The notes: generated by a model from the letters alone, not told the origin. A stretch of 29,028 nt of DNA from Desulfobacteraceae bacterium (GCA_011390435.1 JAABSK010000008.1:1-29028), one strand, 5' to 3'; shown: positions 7,487 to 15,911, counted from the first letter of the stretch. Program-made: numbers and translations.

Positions 7487-9196
7487 ATGCTCAAAACCAT
7501 GGCCACACAATTGACCATCCTGATGAGAGATGGCAAGCAGCGCAGTAACGTCTGGTTTCTAGTCAAGTTCAGTTTTGTTCTGGCTTTGATTTTCATGGTG
7601 TTCACCGTGTTGTTTCATTTGCTGATGATCTATGAAGGACGGCAGTATTCATGGATAACCGGGTTTTACTGGACGTTGACCACCATGTCCACCCTTGGGT
7701 TCGGGGATATCACCTTTCATAGCGACCTTGGCCGGCTCTTCTCTGTGATTGTGCTGTTCAGCGGGATTGTGGTGCTTCTGGTGATGCTGCCTTTCTCTTT
7801 TATTCAGTTCTTTTATGCACCATGGCTGGAAGAGCATAACAAGGCCAGGGCTCCCAGATCGATCCAGAATACGGTTTCAGGTCACGTGATCCTGACTTTA
7901 TTTGATGCGGTGGCAGTAAGCCTGATTGAAAAGTTCAACCAGTACAAAGTTGCCTATGTCGTTGTTACTCCGGAGCTCCAGCAGGCACTGGACCTGCACG
8001 ATCAGGGGATTCATGTGGTATTGGGGGATCTGGATGATCCCAAAACTTACAGGCGTTTGAGGATTGAACACGCAGCCCTGGTCGTGGTGATGAACGACGA
8101 CATTGCCAGCACCAACATTATTTATACCATCCGGGAAATTAATGAAAAAGTGCCTACGGTCACAAACGCAGATATGGAAGATTCTCTGGATATTCTGAAG
8201 CTTGCCGGAAGCACCCATGTGTTCCAGTTCACCAGAATGCTGGGCAAAGCGCTTTCCCGGCGGATTCTGGGAATCAACATGCAGTCCAATATCATTGGAC
8301 GTTTTGATGAACTGCTGATCGCTGAAGCTCCAGCCATGCGGACCTGGCTTCAGGGCAAAACGCTTGTGGAAAGCCAACTGCGTGAAGTGTGCGGCATTAC
8401 CGTGGTGGGCATCTGGGAGCAGGGCAAATTCCAGATCCCAAATCCGCTGACCCGGATCAGGGAATCCACTGTTCTGGTTCTGGCAGGAACCCGTGCACAG
8501 TTAAAAAAATTCGATCGATCCATCACCAGATCTGGTGAGCGGGCAAATCAGCAGAAGGGTCCGGTTGTTGTGCTGGGAGGCGGCCGTGTCGGCCAGGCTG
8601 TGGCAGGGGCACTTGAAAACAGAGGCGTTGATTTCAGGGTAGTGGAAAAAAAACCTGGTATTGCAGACCGGCATTCAGGGTTTATCCAAGGGAGTGCCGC
8701 AGACCGGGATACGCTCATGGAAGCGGGGATCCAGAACACCCCATCCGTGATCATTACCACCCATGATGACAGCTTGAATATTTACCTGACCATTTATTGC
8801 CGTCGCCTGAGGCCGGATGTTCAGATCATCTGCCGGGCAAGCCTGGACCGGAATATCAATACGCTGCACCGGGCAGGGGCCAATCTGGTGATGTCGTTCA
8901 GTTCTCTGCTGACTACTACAGTGATGAATCTGATTCAGCCTCAGAAAATACTCATGCTTTCCGAAGGTCTCAACGTGTTCAGGGTGGCTTTGAATCCCCG
9001 GCTGGAAAACAAGTCACTGATTGAGATCAAAATTCGAGAAACGACCGGTTGCAGTGTTGTGGCCATCAAACGCAAAAAGCATTTGATCACCAATCCAGAC
9101 CCGTCGATTTTGCTTGAGCCGGGTGATGAGCTGGTAATGATTGGAACGGCAGAATCTGAGAAACTGTTTGTTGAAAAATATGCAGCAGTAGAATAG
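7487..9196 (+). CDS. Two-transmembrane potassium channel with tandem RCK (TrkA-N/TrkA-C) domains
   Basis: This 569-residue inner-membrane protein probably conducts K+. TM1 spans about residues 24-46, the pore helix and filter follow (TTMSTLGFGD, filter 69-74, matching the TxGxG signature), and TM2 spans about 84-108. Two cytosolic RCK units come next. RCK1 (about 131-345) has lost the dinucleotide-binding glycines (SGHVILTLFDAVAV where GxGxxG is expected). RCK2 (about 358-569) keeps an intact motif, VVVLGGGRVGQ at 361-370. Each ends in a TrkA-C-like segment (for example NPLTRIRESTVLVLAG and NPDPSILLEPGDELVMIG). Having both RCKs in one chain resembles BK-type and some bacterial channels. The start follows TAAGGAA at 7 nt. 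It stands alone, so its trigger (nucleotide, Ca2+, ADP) cannot be told. Confidence 0.92.
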   Translation: MLKTMATQLTILMRDGKQRSNVWFLVKFSFVLALIFMVFTVLFHLLMIYEGRQYSWITGFYWTLTTMSTLGFGDITFHSDLGRLFSVIVLFSGIVVLLVMLPFSFIQFFYAPWLEEHNKARAPRSIQNTVSGHVILTLFDAVAVSLIEKFNQYKVAYVVVTPELQQALDLHDQGIHVVLGDLDDPKTYRRLRIEHAALVVVMNDDIASTNIIYTIREINEKVPTVTNADMEDSLDILKLAGSTHVFQFTRMLGKALSRRILGINMQSNIIGRFDELLIAEAPAMRTWLQGKTLVESQLREVCGITVVGIWEQGKFQIPNPLTRIRESTVLVLAGTRAQLKKFDRSITRSGERANQQKGPVVVLGGGRVGQAVAGALENRGVDFRVVEKKPGIADRHSGFIQGSAADRDTLMEAGIQNTPSVIITTHDDSLNIYLTIYCRRLRPDVQIICRASLDRNINTLHRAGANLVMSFSSLLTTTVMNLIQPQKILMLSEGLNVFRVALNPRLENKSLIEIKIRETTGCSVVAIKRKKHLITNPDPSILLEPGDELVMIGTAESEKLFVEKYAAVE

Positions 9197-9383
9197 AGTG
9201 TTGTACTGCAATTGTAAAAACAGAGGCGCGATATGGTCACTGTGATGATTCTGGATGTGGCGCTGGGGTAAAAAAACAATTGATATCTTTTACAGGATAG
9301 CGTATTGTATTTTGCTTGAAATTTAAACAGGTTATACTTGATCGGCTGATTGGGCCGCCAACCACGGGAAAACAGGGTGACAA

Positions 9384-9749
9384 ATGGCATCTATACTTGT
9401 AATCGACGATGAAGCCCCGATCCGGAAAATGCTGAAAAAGCTTTTGGAACGAAACGGTCACAACACACTGGAAGCTGAAAACGGTAACCAGGGCTTGAAA
9501 GTGTTTAAGACTGCTTTTCCGGATTTGATTATTACCGATTTGATCATGCCGGATAAAGAAGGGATTGAAACCATTCTGGAGCTGAAAAAACTGGACCCGG
9601 ATGTCAAGATTATTGCCATATCCGGTGGCGGTGTGACAGAACCGGAAATGTATCTGGATCTTGCCCGGCGGTTCGGTGCGGCAAGGGCGTTCACAAAACC
9701 GGTGGACAACAAAACATTGATCAATGCCGTTAATGAACTTCTGGCATAA
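9384..9749 (+). CDS. Stand-alone response regulator receiver (CheY-like)
   Basis: This 121-residue protein is a receiver domain only, with no output domain. The acidic pocket D8/D9, phospho-acceptor D52 (LIITDLIMPDKEG), S80 and K105 (FTKP) are all present, so it should accept phosphate from a histidine kinase. No kinase is encoded in this window, making it an orphan. The ribosome site (AGGGTGA) is moderate. It could work in chemotaxis-like switching or a phosphorelay, or as a partner of a diguanylate-cyclase system; nothing nearby decides between these. Confidence 0.92.
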   Translation: MASILVIDDEAPIRKMLKKLLERNGHNTLEAENGNQGLKVFKTAFPDLIITDLIMPDKEGIETILELKKLDPDVKIIAISGGGVTEPEMYLDLARRFGAARAFTKPVDNKTLINAVNELLA

Positions 9750-9751
9750 CC

Positions 9752-9773
9752 CCGGTCACGGCATCATGACCGG
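9752..9773 (+). terminator. Weak terminator-like hairpin after receiver gene
   Basis: CCGGTCA (9752-9758) and TGACCGG (9767-9773) form a 7-bp stem just behind the stop codon. No T-run follows, so it may only be an mRNA 3' stabiliser. Confidence 0.35.
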
Positions 9774-9818
9774 ATAGAACCTCCCTTCAACGAAATTTTC
9801 CAAAAAAATTATAGATCT

Positions 9819-9847
9819 TGACATGTCGCTGGTAAAAAAAATAAAAG
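9819..9847 (+). promoter_or_regulatory. Candidate promoter of tetR/abfD1 unit
   Basis: A consensus TTGACA (9819-9824) is followed after 17 bp by TAAAAG (9842-9847). It lies in the only spacer ahead of the tetR gene starting at 9921. Confidence 0.4.
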
Positions 9848-9870
9848 AGTAAGATAGTTTTGGTTAAACC

Positions 9871-9903
9871 GATTCATGTGAATGTGATTCATGTCGCAAT
9901 GAA
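9871..9903. promoter_or_regulatory. Candidate TetR operator upstream of tetR
   Basis: GATTCATGT is repeated at 9871-9879 and 9886-9894 (15-bp period). The first copy is part of the inverted repeat ATTCA-TG-TGAAT (9872-9883), the second of TTCAT-N6-ATGAA (9888-9903). Paired dyads between a promoter and a tetR start suggest autoregulation; this is inference. Confidence 0.35.
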
Positions 9904-9920
9904 AAAAGGGTTAAAGAGCC

Positions 9921-10565
9921 GTGCTGAAAGAGAAAAAAAAAAGTAAACCCAGAAAACAGAGTCCTGTGCGGAACAAGATCATGTCTAAGGCCAGGACCCT
10001 GTTCGGGAAAAAAGGCTATCAGAACACCACCGTCAGAGATATCGCGGCGGCTTATGGATGTGAGCCGGCAAATATTTACAATTTCTTTCCCAGCAAGGAA
10101 GATATTTTATTTGAAATCCTGAGCCAGGAAATGGAAGCCATTCTTTTTGCCATCAAGCCCATCAAGACCGACGACCAGACAGACCCGGCACTTCAGCTGA
10201 AATTGATATTTGAATGCCACGGAAAGGTTACTCTGGGCAAGATGCGCACATCCAAGGTGCTGTTTGACTCCAGTTTGCGGTCGCTGAGCAAAAAACACCA
10301 GCGGATCATCATTGAAAAAAGAGACGAATACGATGATATTCTCCGGCTGGTGATTCAGCGGGGAATTGATCAAGGGGTGTTTGAGAAGACAGAAGTGAAA
10401 ATGGCATCGTTTGCCATTGCATCGATTATCGCCAGGGCCCGGGTATGGTATAAGCCCGGTGGCAGGATGACGGTGGCTGAAATTATTGATGTATTGTTTT
10501 TATTTGCCTTGAAAGCCCTGGGGTATAAAGGCGAACAACGGAATCCAGCGGGCTTTCGGGAATAA
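9921..10565 (+). CDS. TetR/AcrR family transcriptional regulator
   Basis: This 214-residue regulator has a canonical TetR N-terminal domain: helix 1 NKIMSKARTLFGKKGYQNTT, then VRDIAAAYGCEPANIYNFFPSKEDIL (recognition helix around ANIYNFF). The remaining helices form a ligand/dimer domain with a late KALGYKG segment, seen in fatty-acyl-CoA-type TetR regulators. GTG at 9921 is preferred because the next ATG (9981) would cut into helix 1. The ribosome site is weak. It is followed after about 70 bp by the 4-hydroxybutyryl-CoA dehydratase paralogue on the same strand and most likely controls that unit, with a CoA thioester as a possible effector (inference). It is unlike the other two TetR proteins in this island, lacking their N-terminal extension. 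Confidence 0.88.
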   Translation: MLKEKKKSKPRKQSPVRNKIMSKARTLFGKKGYQNTTVRDIAAAYGCEPANIYNFFPSKEDILFEILSQEMEAILFAIKPIKTDDQTDPALQLKLIFECHGKVTLGKMRTSKVLFDSSLRSLSKKHQRIIIEKRDEYDDILRLVIQRGIDQGVFEKTEVKMASFAIASIIARARVWYKPGGRMTVAEIIDVLFLFALKALGYKGEQRNPAGFRE

Positions 10566-10578
10566 AACCCGGGGGTGG

Positions 10579-10595
10579 GTCTCTTTAAAAGAGAC
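10579..10595. promoter_or_regulatory. Perfect 17-bp palindrome upstream of abfD1
   Basis: GTCTCTTT-A-AAAGAGAC is a perfect dyad about 40 bp before the abfD1 start. It could be an operator, or an intercistronic hairpin with a 6-bp GTCTCT stem. There is no following T-run. Confidence 0.45.
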
Positions 10596-10633
10596 AGCAG
10601 GACACACAATTGAAAACAGGAGAGATAATCGCC

Positions 10634-12127
10634 ATGATGACAGCAAAAGAATATGAAGAGAGTCTGAGAAAATTAAACCTGGTGGTATACCAGTTTGGAA
10701 AACGGGTTGAAAATGTTGTAGATGACCCCATTATCCGGCCGTCTATGAATGCAGTGGCCATGACTTACGAGCTGGCTGGAAACCCGGAATATGAAGATCT
10801 CATGACAGCCACATCCCATCTTACCGGGAAAAAGATCAACCGGTTCTGCCACATTCACCAGAGTACTGATGATCTGGTGAAAAAAACAGATATGGGAAGG
10901 CTTCTGGGTGGAATTACCGGCAGCTGCTTCCAGCGCTGTGTGGGCATGGACTCGTTGAACGCACTGTCCATCACCACCTATGATATTGATCAGAAACACG
11001 GAACTCAGTATAATAAACGGTTTTTGAAATATCTTGAGTATGTCCAGGAAAAGGATCTGGTCTGTGACGGCGCCATGACCGACCCCAAAGGGGACCGATC
11101 GCTTCCTCCGCACAAGCAGCCGGATCCGGACATGTTTATGCACGTGGTGAAAGAAGATGCAGACGGTATTGTCGTCCGGGGCGCCAAAGCGCATCAGACC
11201 GGTGCGGTCAATTCCCACGAGATCATCATCATGCCCACCATTTCCATGCGTGAGGCTGATGCAGACTATGCCATTTCCTTTGCCCTTCCCAGTGACACCA
11301 AAGGGATCACCTATATTATGGGTCGCCAGTCCTGCGATACCCGGAAGCTGGAAAAAGGATCGATTGACTGTGGTAACGCCATGTTTGGCGGTCATGAAGC
11401 CCTGGTGGTGTTTGATGATGTTTTTGTCCCCTGGGAGCGGGTGTTCATGTACAAAGAATATGAATTTGCCGGACCGCTGGTGGAACAGTTTGCTTCTTAC
11501 CATCGCCAGAGCTATGCCTGCAAGGCAGGGGTCGGAGACGTCATGATCGGTGCAACCCAGACCATTGCTGAATATAACGGAGTAGAAAAAGCGTCTCACA
11601 TCAAAGACAAGATCATTGAGATGAACCATCTGAATGAAACCCTTTACTGCGGATCTGTCACCTGTGCCTGCAAAGGCCAGGCACAGCCCAGCGGAACCTA
11701 TCTGGTCAATACGCTTCTGGCCAATGTATGCAAGCAGAACGTCACCCGGTTCCCATACGAGATTGCCCGGCTTGCCCAGGATATTGCCGGCGGTCTCATG
11801 GTGACGCTGCCGTCTGAGGCAGACTTTGATTCTGCAGAAGTGGGCAAGTGGCTGGATAAATACTTCAAAGGCAATGAACAGGTTCCCACTGAAAACCGGC
11901 GCAGAATTCTGCGGCTGATCGAGAATATCTGCTTTGGCACGGCTGCGGTGGGATATCTGACCGAATCCATGCATGGTGCCGGTTCTCCGCAGGCCCAGCG
12001 GATCATGATCGCCCGTCTTGTGGACATGGCGCAAAAGCAGCGGTATGCAAAAAAACTGGCAGGGATTGAATTTGATGATTGCGCTGTGTGCGGTCCCAAC
12101 TGCAAGCAGCCTGAAGGCCGTTCATAA
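10634..12127 (+). CDS. abfD: 4-hydroxybutyryl-CoA dehydratase / vinylacetyl-CoA delta-isomerase (AbfD1)
   Basis: This cytosolic FAD and [4Fe-4S] enzyme of the 4-hydroxyphenylacetate-3-hydroxylase fold converts 4-hydroxybutyryl-CoA to crotonyl-CoA by ketyl-radical chemistry. The 497-residue product is collinear with Clostridium aminobutyricum AbfD. The cluster cysteines in SCFQRC (C98, C102), Q100, T189 (AHQTG), E255 (GGHEAL), H290, Y294, C296, K297 and E444 (TESMHGAG) match residues known to matter there. Two oddities: the His-to-Cys ligand segment HRQSYAC is one residue shorter than the reference spacing (His292/Cys299), and the C-terminus carries an extra Cys-rich tail, CAVCGPNC. The start is ATG 10634 (or the adjacent 10637), behind AGGAGA; a TTG further upstream precedes that site and is unlikely. 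An acyl-CoA dehydrogenase gene follows 135 bp later. Confidence 0.9.
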   Translation: MMTAKEYEESLRKLNLVVYQFGKRVENVVDDPIIRPSMNAVAMTYELAGNPEYEDLMTATSHLTGKKINRFCHIHQSTDDLVKKTDMGRLLGGITGSCFQRCVGMDSLNALSITTYDIDQKHGTQYNKRFLKYLEYVQEKDLVCDGAMTDPKGDRSLPPHKQPDPDMFMHVVKEDADGIVVRGAKAHQTGAVNSHEIIIMPTISMREADADYAISFALPSDTKGITYIMGRQSCDTRKLEKGSIDCGNAMFGGHEALVVFDDVFVPWERVFMYKEYEFAGPLVEQFASYHRQSYACKAGVGDVMIGATQTIAEYNGVEKASHIKDKIIEMNHLNETLYCGSVTCACKGQAQPSGTYLVNTLLANVCKQNVTRFPYEIARLAQDIAGGLMVTLPSEADFDSAEVGKWLDKYFKGNEQVPTENRRRILRLIENICFGTAAVGYLTESMHGAGSPQAQRIMIARLVDMAQKQRYAKKLAGIEFDDCAVCGPNCKQPEGRS

Positions 12128-12262
12128 AATATCGGGCGAATTTTATTTAATTGCTGATAATGATTGAGAAAAACACAAAAATTATCTATCGTGACCTGTT
12201 ATGAGAATTTGACGGCAAAGTATTTGGTGAAACAAAAAGAAATGTAAGGAGAAAGAAAGAAA

Positions 12263-14077
12263 ATGGCGCAACAACTAGCAGATTTAAGAGATATCGAGTT
12301 TGTGATCTGGGAGCAGCTCGAAACTGAAGAGATGATCAAACATGAAAAATATGAAGAATTCAATAAAAAAACATGTGATCTGATCATCAAGGAAGCCAGG
12401 AATCTGGCGATCAAAGAGATTCTTCCCACCATGGCAATCGGTGATGAAAAGGGTGTGGTGCTCAAAGATGGTGTGGTGACCGTGCCTGAAGAGTTCCGCA
12501 GACCGTTTGAACTGCTCAAGGAAGGCGAATGGCCAGGACTGAGAGTGCCGCCGGAAATGGGCGGACAGGGAGCGCCCCAGGTCGTTGGTGTTGCCTGTAA
12601 CGAATACTTCATGTCAGCCAACTGGCCGATCAACTGCTATGCCCACATGGGCAATGGAACCGCCTGGATGATTCAGACCTTTGGTACACAGGAACAAAAA
12701 GATCTGTATGTCAAAAAGATTACCGCTGCAGAATGGGGCGGAACAATGCTTTTGACAGAGTCTGATGCCGGTTCCGATGTTGGTGCGCTGACCACAACCG
12801 CTGTTCAAAATGATGATGGCAGCTACAGCATCACTGGAAATAAGATTTTTATCACCAATGGTGAACATGATCTGTGTGAAAATATTATTCATCCGGTTCT
12901 GGCCAGAATCGAAGGGGATCCTGCCGGAACAAAGGGGATCTCAATTTTTATCGTGCCCAAATATTTTGTAAACGAAGACGGCACGCTGGGTGACAGAAAC
13001 GATATCTGGTGCACTGGAACCGAAGAGAAGCATGGTATCCACGGATCAGCAACCTGTTCCATGACCATGGGAGCAAAAGGGACATGTAAGGGATGGCTTC
13101 TGGGCAAGGAAAGAGAAGGGATGAAGATCATGTTCATGATGATGAACGAAGCCCGTCTGGGGACAGGTCTTCAGGGTCTTGCCTATGCTTCCGGCGCTTA
13201 TCTTCTGGCATTGAACTATGCACGGGACAGAATTCAGGGCAGAGATCTGGCAGAATATGCCAACCGCGAAGCCAAAGGCGTTGCCATTATCAAGCATCCG
13301 GATGTCCGTCGTAATCTGCTGAAAATGAAAGCCTATGTTTCTGGTATGAGAAGCTTTTTCTACTGGTCTACCCAGATCGGAGAGAAAAATGAATACCTGG
13401 CTGACAAACATGACCCGCTTGAAGGGGCATATTTTGATCTGATGACCCCGATTATTAAAGAATATCTGTCAAAAATCGGTCATGATGTCTGTGTTGAAGG
13501 CATGCAGGTTCTGGGTGGCGCCGGCTATACCAAAGATTATCTGGCTGAACAATATGCCCGTGACTGTAAAATCTGTACGATTTATGAAGGGACTTCCGGT
13601 ATCCAGGCGCAGGATCTGGTGGGAAGGAAACTGGGCGCCATGAAAGGCCAGGCGTTCATGAAATTGATCGGCGATATCATGGCAACGGTTGCAAAGGCAA
13701 AAGAGATGGACGGCCTTGCAGATATCGCAGCACAGGTTGAAATGGTTGCCAATGAACTGGCAAAAGCGGCTGGTGCGCTGGGTAAAAAACTGGGTGCAGG
13801 TGAACTCAAGGCTGCGTTTGCGCATTCCCTGCCGTTCCTCCATGCCATGGGCGATACCATTGTTGCCTGGATGCTGTTGTGGCGTTCTGTTACTGCAACT
13901 GAAAAACTGGCAGGCAAATGCAAGAAAAAAGATGAAGTTTTTTACAACGGTGAAATTAAAACCGCTCAGTTCTTTATCCAGACAGAGGTTCCGGTAACTG
14001 TGGGCAAACTTGCCGGTATCATTGCAGGCTCTACTGCTGCAATTGACATTGACGAAGCTGGTTTCGGCGGATTGTAA
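12263..14077 (+). CDS. Acyl-CoA dehydrogenase, long form with extra C-terminal domain
   Basis: This 604-residue FAD enzyme introduces an alpha,beta double bond into an acyl-CoA and passes electrons to ETF. The core shows MLLTESDAGSDVGAL (flavin/substrate loop, about 162-176), ITGNKIFITNGEHD (190-203), a mid-domain MNEARLGTG (294-302) and the catalytic glutamate in IYEGTSGIQAQDL (E442). About 140 further helical residues make the C-terminal extension found in the roughly 600-residue branch of the family (the type that includes DmdC-like and FadE5-like enzymes). The start follows AGGAGA. It is downstream of abfD1 and ends before a strong terminator, so both are probably co-expressed. Butyryl-CoA or a longer or branched acyl-CoA is possible; chain length cannot be read from sequence. 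Confidence 0.93.
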   Translation: MAQQLADLRDIEFVIWEQLETEEMIKHEKYEEFNKKTCDLIIKEARNLAIKEILPTMAIGDEKGVVLKDGVVTVPEEFRRPFELLKEGEWPGLRVPPEMGGQGAPQVVGVACNEYFMSANWPINCYAHMGNGTAWMIQTFGTQEQKDLYVKKITAAEWGGTMLLTESDAGSDVGALTTTAVQNDDGSYSITGNKIFITNGEHDLCENIIHPVLARIEGDPAGTKGISIFIVPKYFVNEDGTLGDRNDIWCTGTEEKHGIHGSATCSMTMGAKGTCKGWLLGKEREGMKIMFMMMNEARLGTGLQGLAYASGAYLLALNYARDRIQGRDLAEYANREAKGVAIIKHPDVRRNLLKMKAYVSGMRSFFYWSTQIGEKNEYLADKHDPLEGAYFDLMTPIIKEYLSKIGHDVCVEGMQVLGGAGYTKDYLAEQYARDCKICTIYEGTSGIQAQDLVGRKLGAMKGQAFMKLIGDIMATVAKAKEMDGLADIAAQVEMVANELAKAAGALGKKLGAGELKAAFAHSLPFLHAMGDTIVAWMLLWRSVTATEKLAGKCKKKDEVFYNGEIKTAQFFIQTEVPVTVGKLAGIIAGSTAAIDIDEAGFGGL

Positions 14078-14110
14078 TCGCACAACCCAGTTTTTGATTT
14101 TTTCCAATCC

Positions 14111-14146
14111 AGCGCCTGGCAGTTATCTGCCGGGCGCTTTCTTTTT
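14111..14146 (+). terminator. Rho-independent terminator after acyl-CoA dehydrogenase
   Basis: AGCGCCTGGCAG (14111-14122) pairs with CTGCCGGGCGCT (14127-14138), with one T-G wobble, around a TTAT loop, and is followed by TTCTTTTT. It overlaps the 3' end of the convergent etfA gene; on the minus strand no T-run follows, so it acts on the plus-strand unit only. Confidence 0.9.
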
Positions 14147-15112
14147 CTGGAACACCTCGATAAAAACAGGGATGAAGTCACACAGATCGTCGACAATGCA
14201 GATATCGGCAATTCTAAAGATCGGTGCATCTGCATCATCATTAATCGCCACGATAAACCTGGAATCTTTCATGCCTTCGATGTGCTGGGTTGAACCGGAA
14301 ATTCCGCAGGCAATGTAAAGGTCCGGCGAAACAATGGCGCCGGTAATTCCCACCTGCTGGCTGTATCGGGTCCATCCGTAGTCGCAGATCGGCCGTGAAG
14401 CACCGGTGGCAGATCTGGGGAAAAGTGCGGCCAGCTGTTCAACCAGGGCATAATTTTCAGGTGTTTTCAGTCCCCGGCCTCCAGAAACAATGATCTGAGC
14501 CTTGGCCAGGTCGGAACCGGCGGACAAGGAGGGCTGGCGGCCATTGTAAATCATTTTATCTGTCAACGGCTCAATACGGGTATGGGTGATATTTTCAGGC
14601 GCTTTCAAGTGGTCGGTCACTGGTGCGAACGATCCGGGCTGAAGGGTAATCACGGCCTGGCGTTCCGGAAGGGTAAACACGGCCTGCAGTTTGCCGCCAT
14701 ACACGGACCGGCTGAAGAAGATGCCTGAAGTGTCCGCTTTGATGCTGTTAACAGCAGTGATGCAGACACACCCCAGGGCAATGGCAAGGGCCGGGGCGTA
14801 ATCCATTCCTGATGTGGTGTGCGGGGCAAGAATACAGGCATGATCGTGGTCTTTGAGCAGCTGCTCCAGGGCGGATTTATGACGTTCCGGATGATACGTG
14901 CCTGTTCCGGGAACATCTGCTGCTGTTACGTGACAGCCGGTGCGGGTGCTGATGTCAGCGGCCAGTTTCCGGGTATCATCTCCAATGAGATAAAAGCAGA
15001 TTTCTGCAGGAAGCAGATCCTGTAATTGTCTGGCGCAGGCCAACAGTTCCCAGGTTACCTGAGCGATTGTCCGGTTGTCATGCGCGGCAATGATTGCAAT
15101 GTTTCGGGTCAT
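14123..15112 (-). CDS. etfA: Electron transfer flavoprotein, alpha subunit
   Basis: This 329-residue EtfA pairs with EtfB to accept electrons from acyl-CoA dehydrogenases and deliver them to a membrane quinone reductase or another acceptor. The C-terminal FAD domain is complete: SGGRG (210-214), GASRP (237-241), QVGITG (253-258), LYIACGISGSTQH (265-277), then IVAINDDADAPIF (287-299). The N-terminal domain is of normal size and starts directly with NIAIIAAHD, without an added ferredoxin domain. It begins 19 nt after the etfB stop, with a GAAAGGGA ribosome site. Its last codons lie in the terminator of the opposite unit. Given two neighbouring acyl-CoA dehydrogenases, it is likely their dedicated acceptor (inference). 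Confidence 0.95.
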   Translation of the reverse strand: MTRNIAIIAAHDNRTIAQVTWELLACARQLQDLLPAEICFYLIGDDTRKLAADISTRTGCHVTAADVPGTGTYHPERHKSALEQLLKDHDHACILAPHTTSGMDYAPALAIALGCVCITAVNSIKADTSGIFFSRSVYGGKLQAVFTLPERQAVITLQPGSFAPVTDHLKAPENITHTRIEPLTDKMIYNGRQPSLSAGSDLAKAQIIVSGGRGLKTPENYALVEQLAALFPRSATGASRPICDYGWTRYSQQVGITGAIVSPDLYIACGISGSTQHIEGMKDSRFIVAINDDADAPIFRIADICIVDDLCDFIPVFIEVFQKKKAPGR

Positions 15113-15131
15113 GGTTTTTTCCCTTTCAGAT

Positions 15132-15911
15132 TCAGGTCAGGGCTTTGGATGCCAGGATATCCATCAGTTGTTCCGCTTTTTCCTCTGTGCTGCCGTTCAG
15201 GAAAAGACCGGTGCCGGTTTTTTGGGGTGTTTCAAGCCTGAGCAGTTCAGGTTCGGGAGAGGCATCGGTTTCGCTGTCTGGATGGATGATCTCAAACACC
15301 TTTTTTTTGGCCCGCAGTACTTTGGAAAGGGATGGATACCGCGGACTGTTGATCCCGGTCTGGATGGCCAGTACGCAGGGCAGGGCAACGTCAAACATAT
15401 CTTTTTCTCCGCCCTCAATCTCCCGCTCAATGGCGATGGTGTGCTGATCTTCTGCCAGGGTTGTTTTGATTACAGCGCTGGCACAGGGGAGATTCAGCAT
15501 CTGTGCAATCATGGGGCCGGTCTGCGCATTCATTTCATCATCTGACATTATGCCGGTCAGGATCAGATCGTATGTTTTATCCCGGACATACCGGGCGATC
15601 CAGGCTGCTGTCCGGGCCGGCGGGCGGTAGTCCGGGGCGGAGTCAAGGATGTGAATCCCGTCATCTGCACCCATTCCCAGGGCTCTTCTGAGCACATCTG
15701 CCGCGCGTTCCGGACCGACAGTAATGACATGGACGCGGCAGTTTTCCCCGAGCTGCTCTTTAATCTGTATCGCCTCCTCAACAGCATATTCGTCATATTT
15801 ATTGATTTCAAACCGGGTTGAATCTGACAGATGCACCTGTTTTTCAGATGCGCTGATTTTTACATCAGACCCAGATTCCAGAACCTGTTTAATGCACACC
15901 AGTATATTCAT
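15132..15911 (-). CDS. etfB: Electron transfer flavoprotein, beta subunit
   Basis: This 259-residue EtfB begins MNILVCIKQV and contains INKYDEYAVEEAIQIKE, the position of the usual N-P-(F/Y)-D-E-x-A-x-E-E-A segment, with Lys in place of Pro. GPERAADVLRRALGMGAD and the family segment QTGPMIAQMLNLPCAS (about 138-153) follow. It is the first gene of the etfBA unit, with an AGGA ribosome site 5 nt from the ATG. Its promoter is part of a large dyad shared with the divergent unit that begins with the ABM gene, so etfBA and the ACAD10/11-type dehydrogenase should respond to the same regulator. Whether this pair is a plain or a bifurcating ETF cannot be settled by eye. Confidence 0.95.
   Translation of the reverse strand: MNILVCIKQVLESGSDVKISASEKQVHLSDSTRFEINKYDEYAVEEAIQIKEQLGENCRVHVITVGPERAADVLRRALGMGADDGIHILDSAPDYRPPARTAAWIARYVRDKTYDLILTGIMSDDEMNAQTGPMIAQMLNLPCASAVIKTTLAEDQHTIAIEREIEGGEKDMFDVALPCVLAIQTGINSPRYPSLSKVLRAKKKVFEIIHPDSETDASPEPELLRLETPQKTGTGLFLNGSTEEKAEQLMDILASKALT

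Noticed and set aside
10610..10633. Upstream TTG start for abfD1
   Set aside because: The TTG lies before the AGGAGA site, while ATG 10634/10637 follows it and matches the family N-terminus.
10673..12034. 453-codon open frame antisense to abfD1
   Set aside because: It lies wholly opposite a clearly recognised enzyme, lacks family motifs and a ribosome site, and results from codon bias of the real gene. The same holds for antisense frames at 19149-20003 and 24751-25638.
12124..12146. ATAAAAT...ATTTTAT hairpin after abfD1 as terminator
   Set aside because: AT-only arms are too weak and no T-run follows; abfD1 and the acyl-CoA dehydrogenase are more likely co-transcribed.
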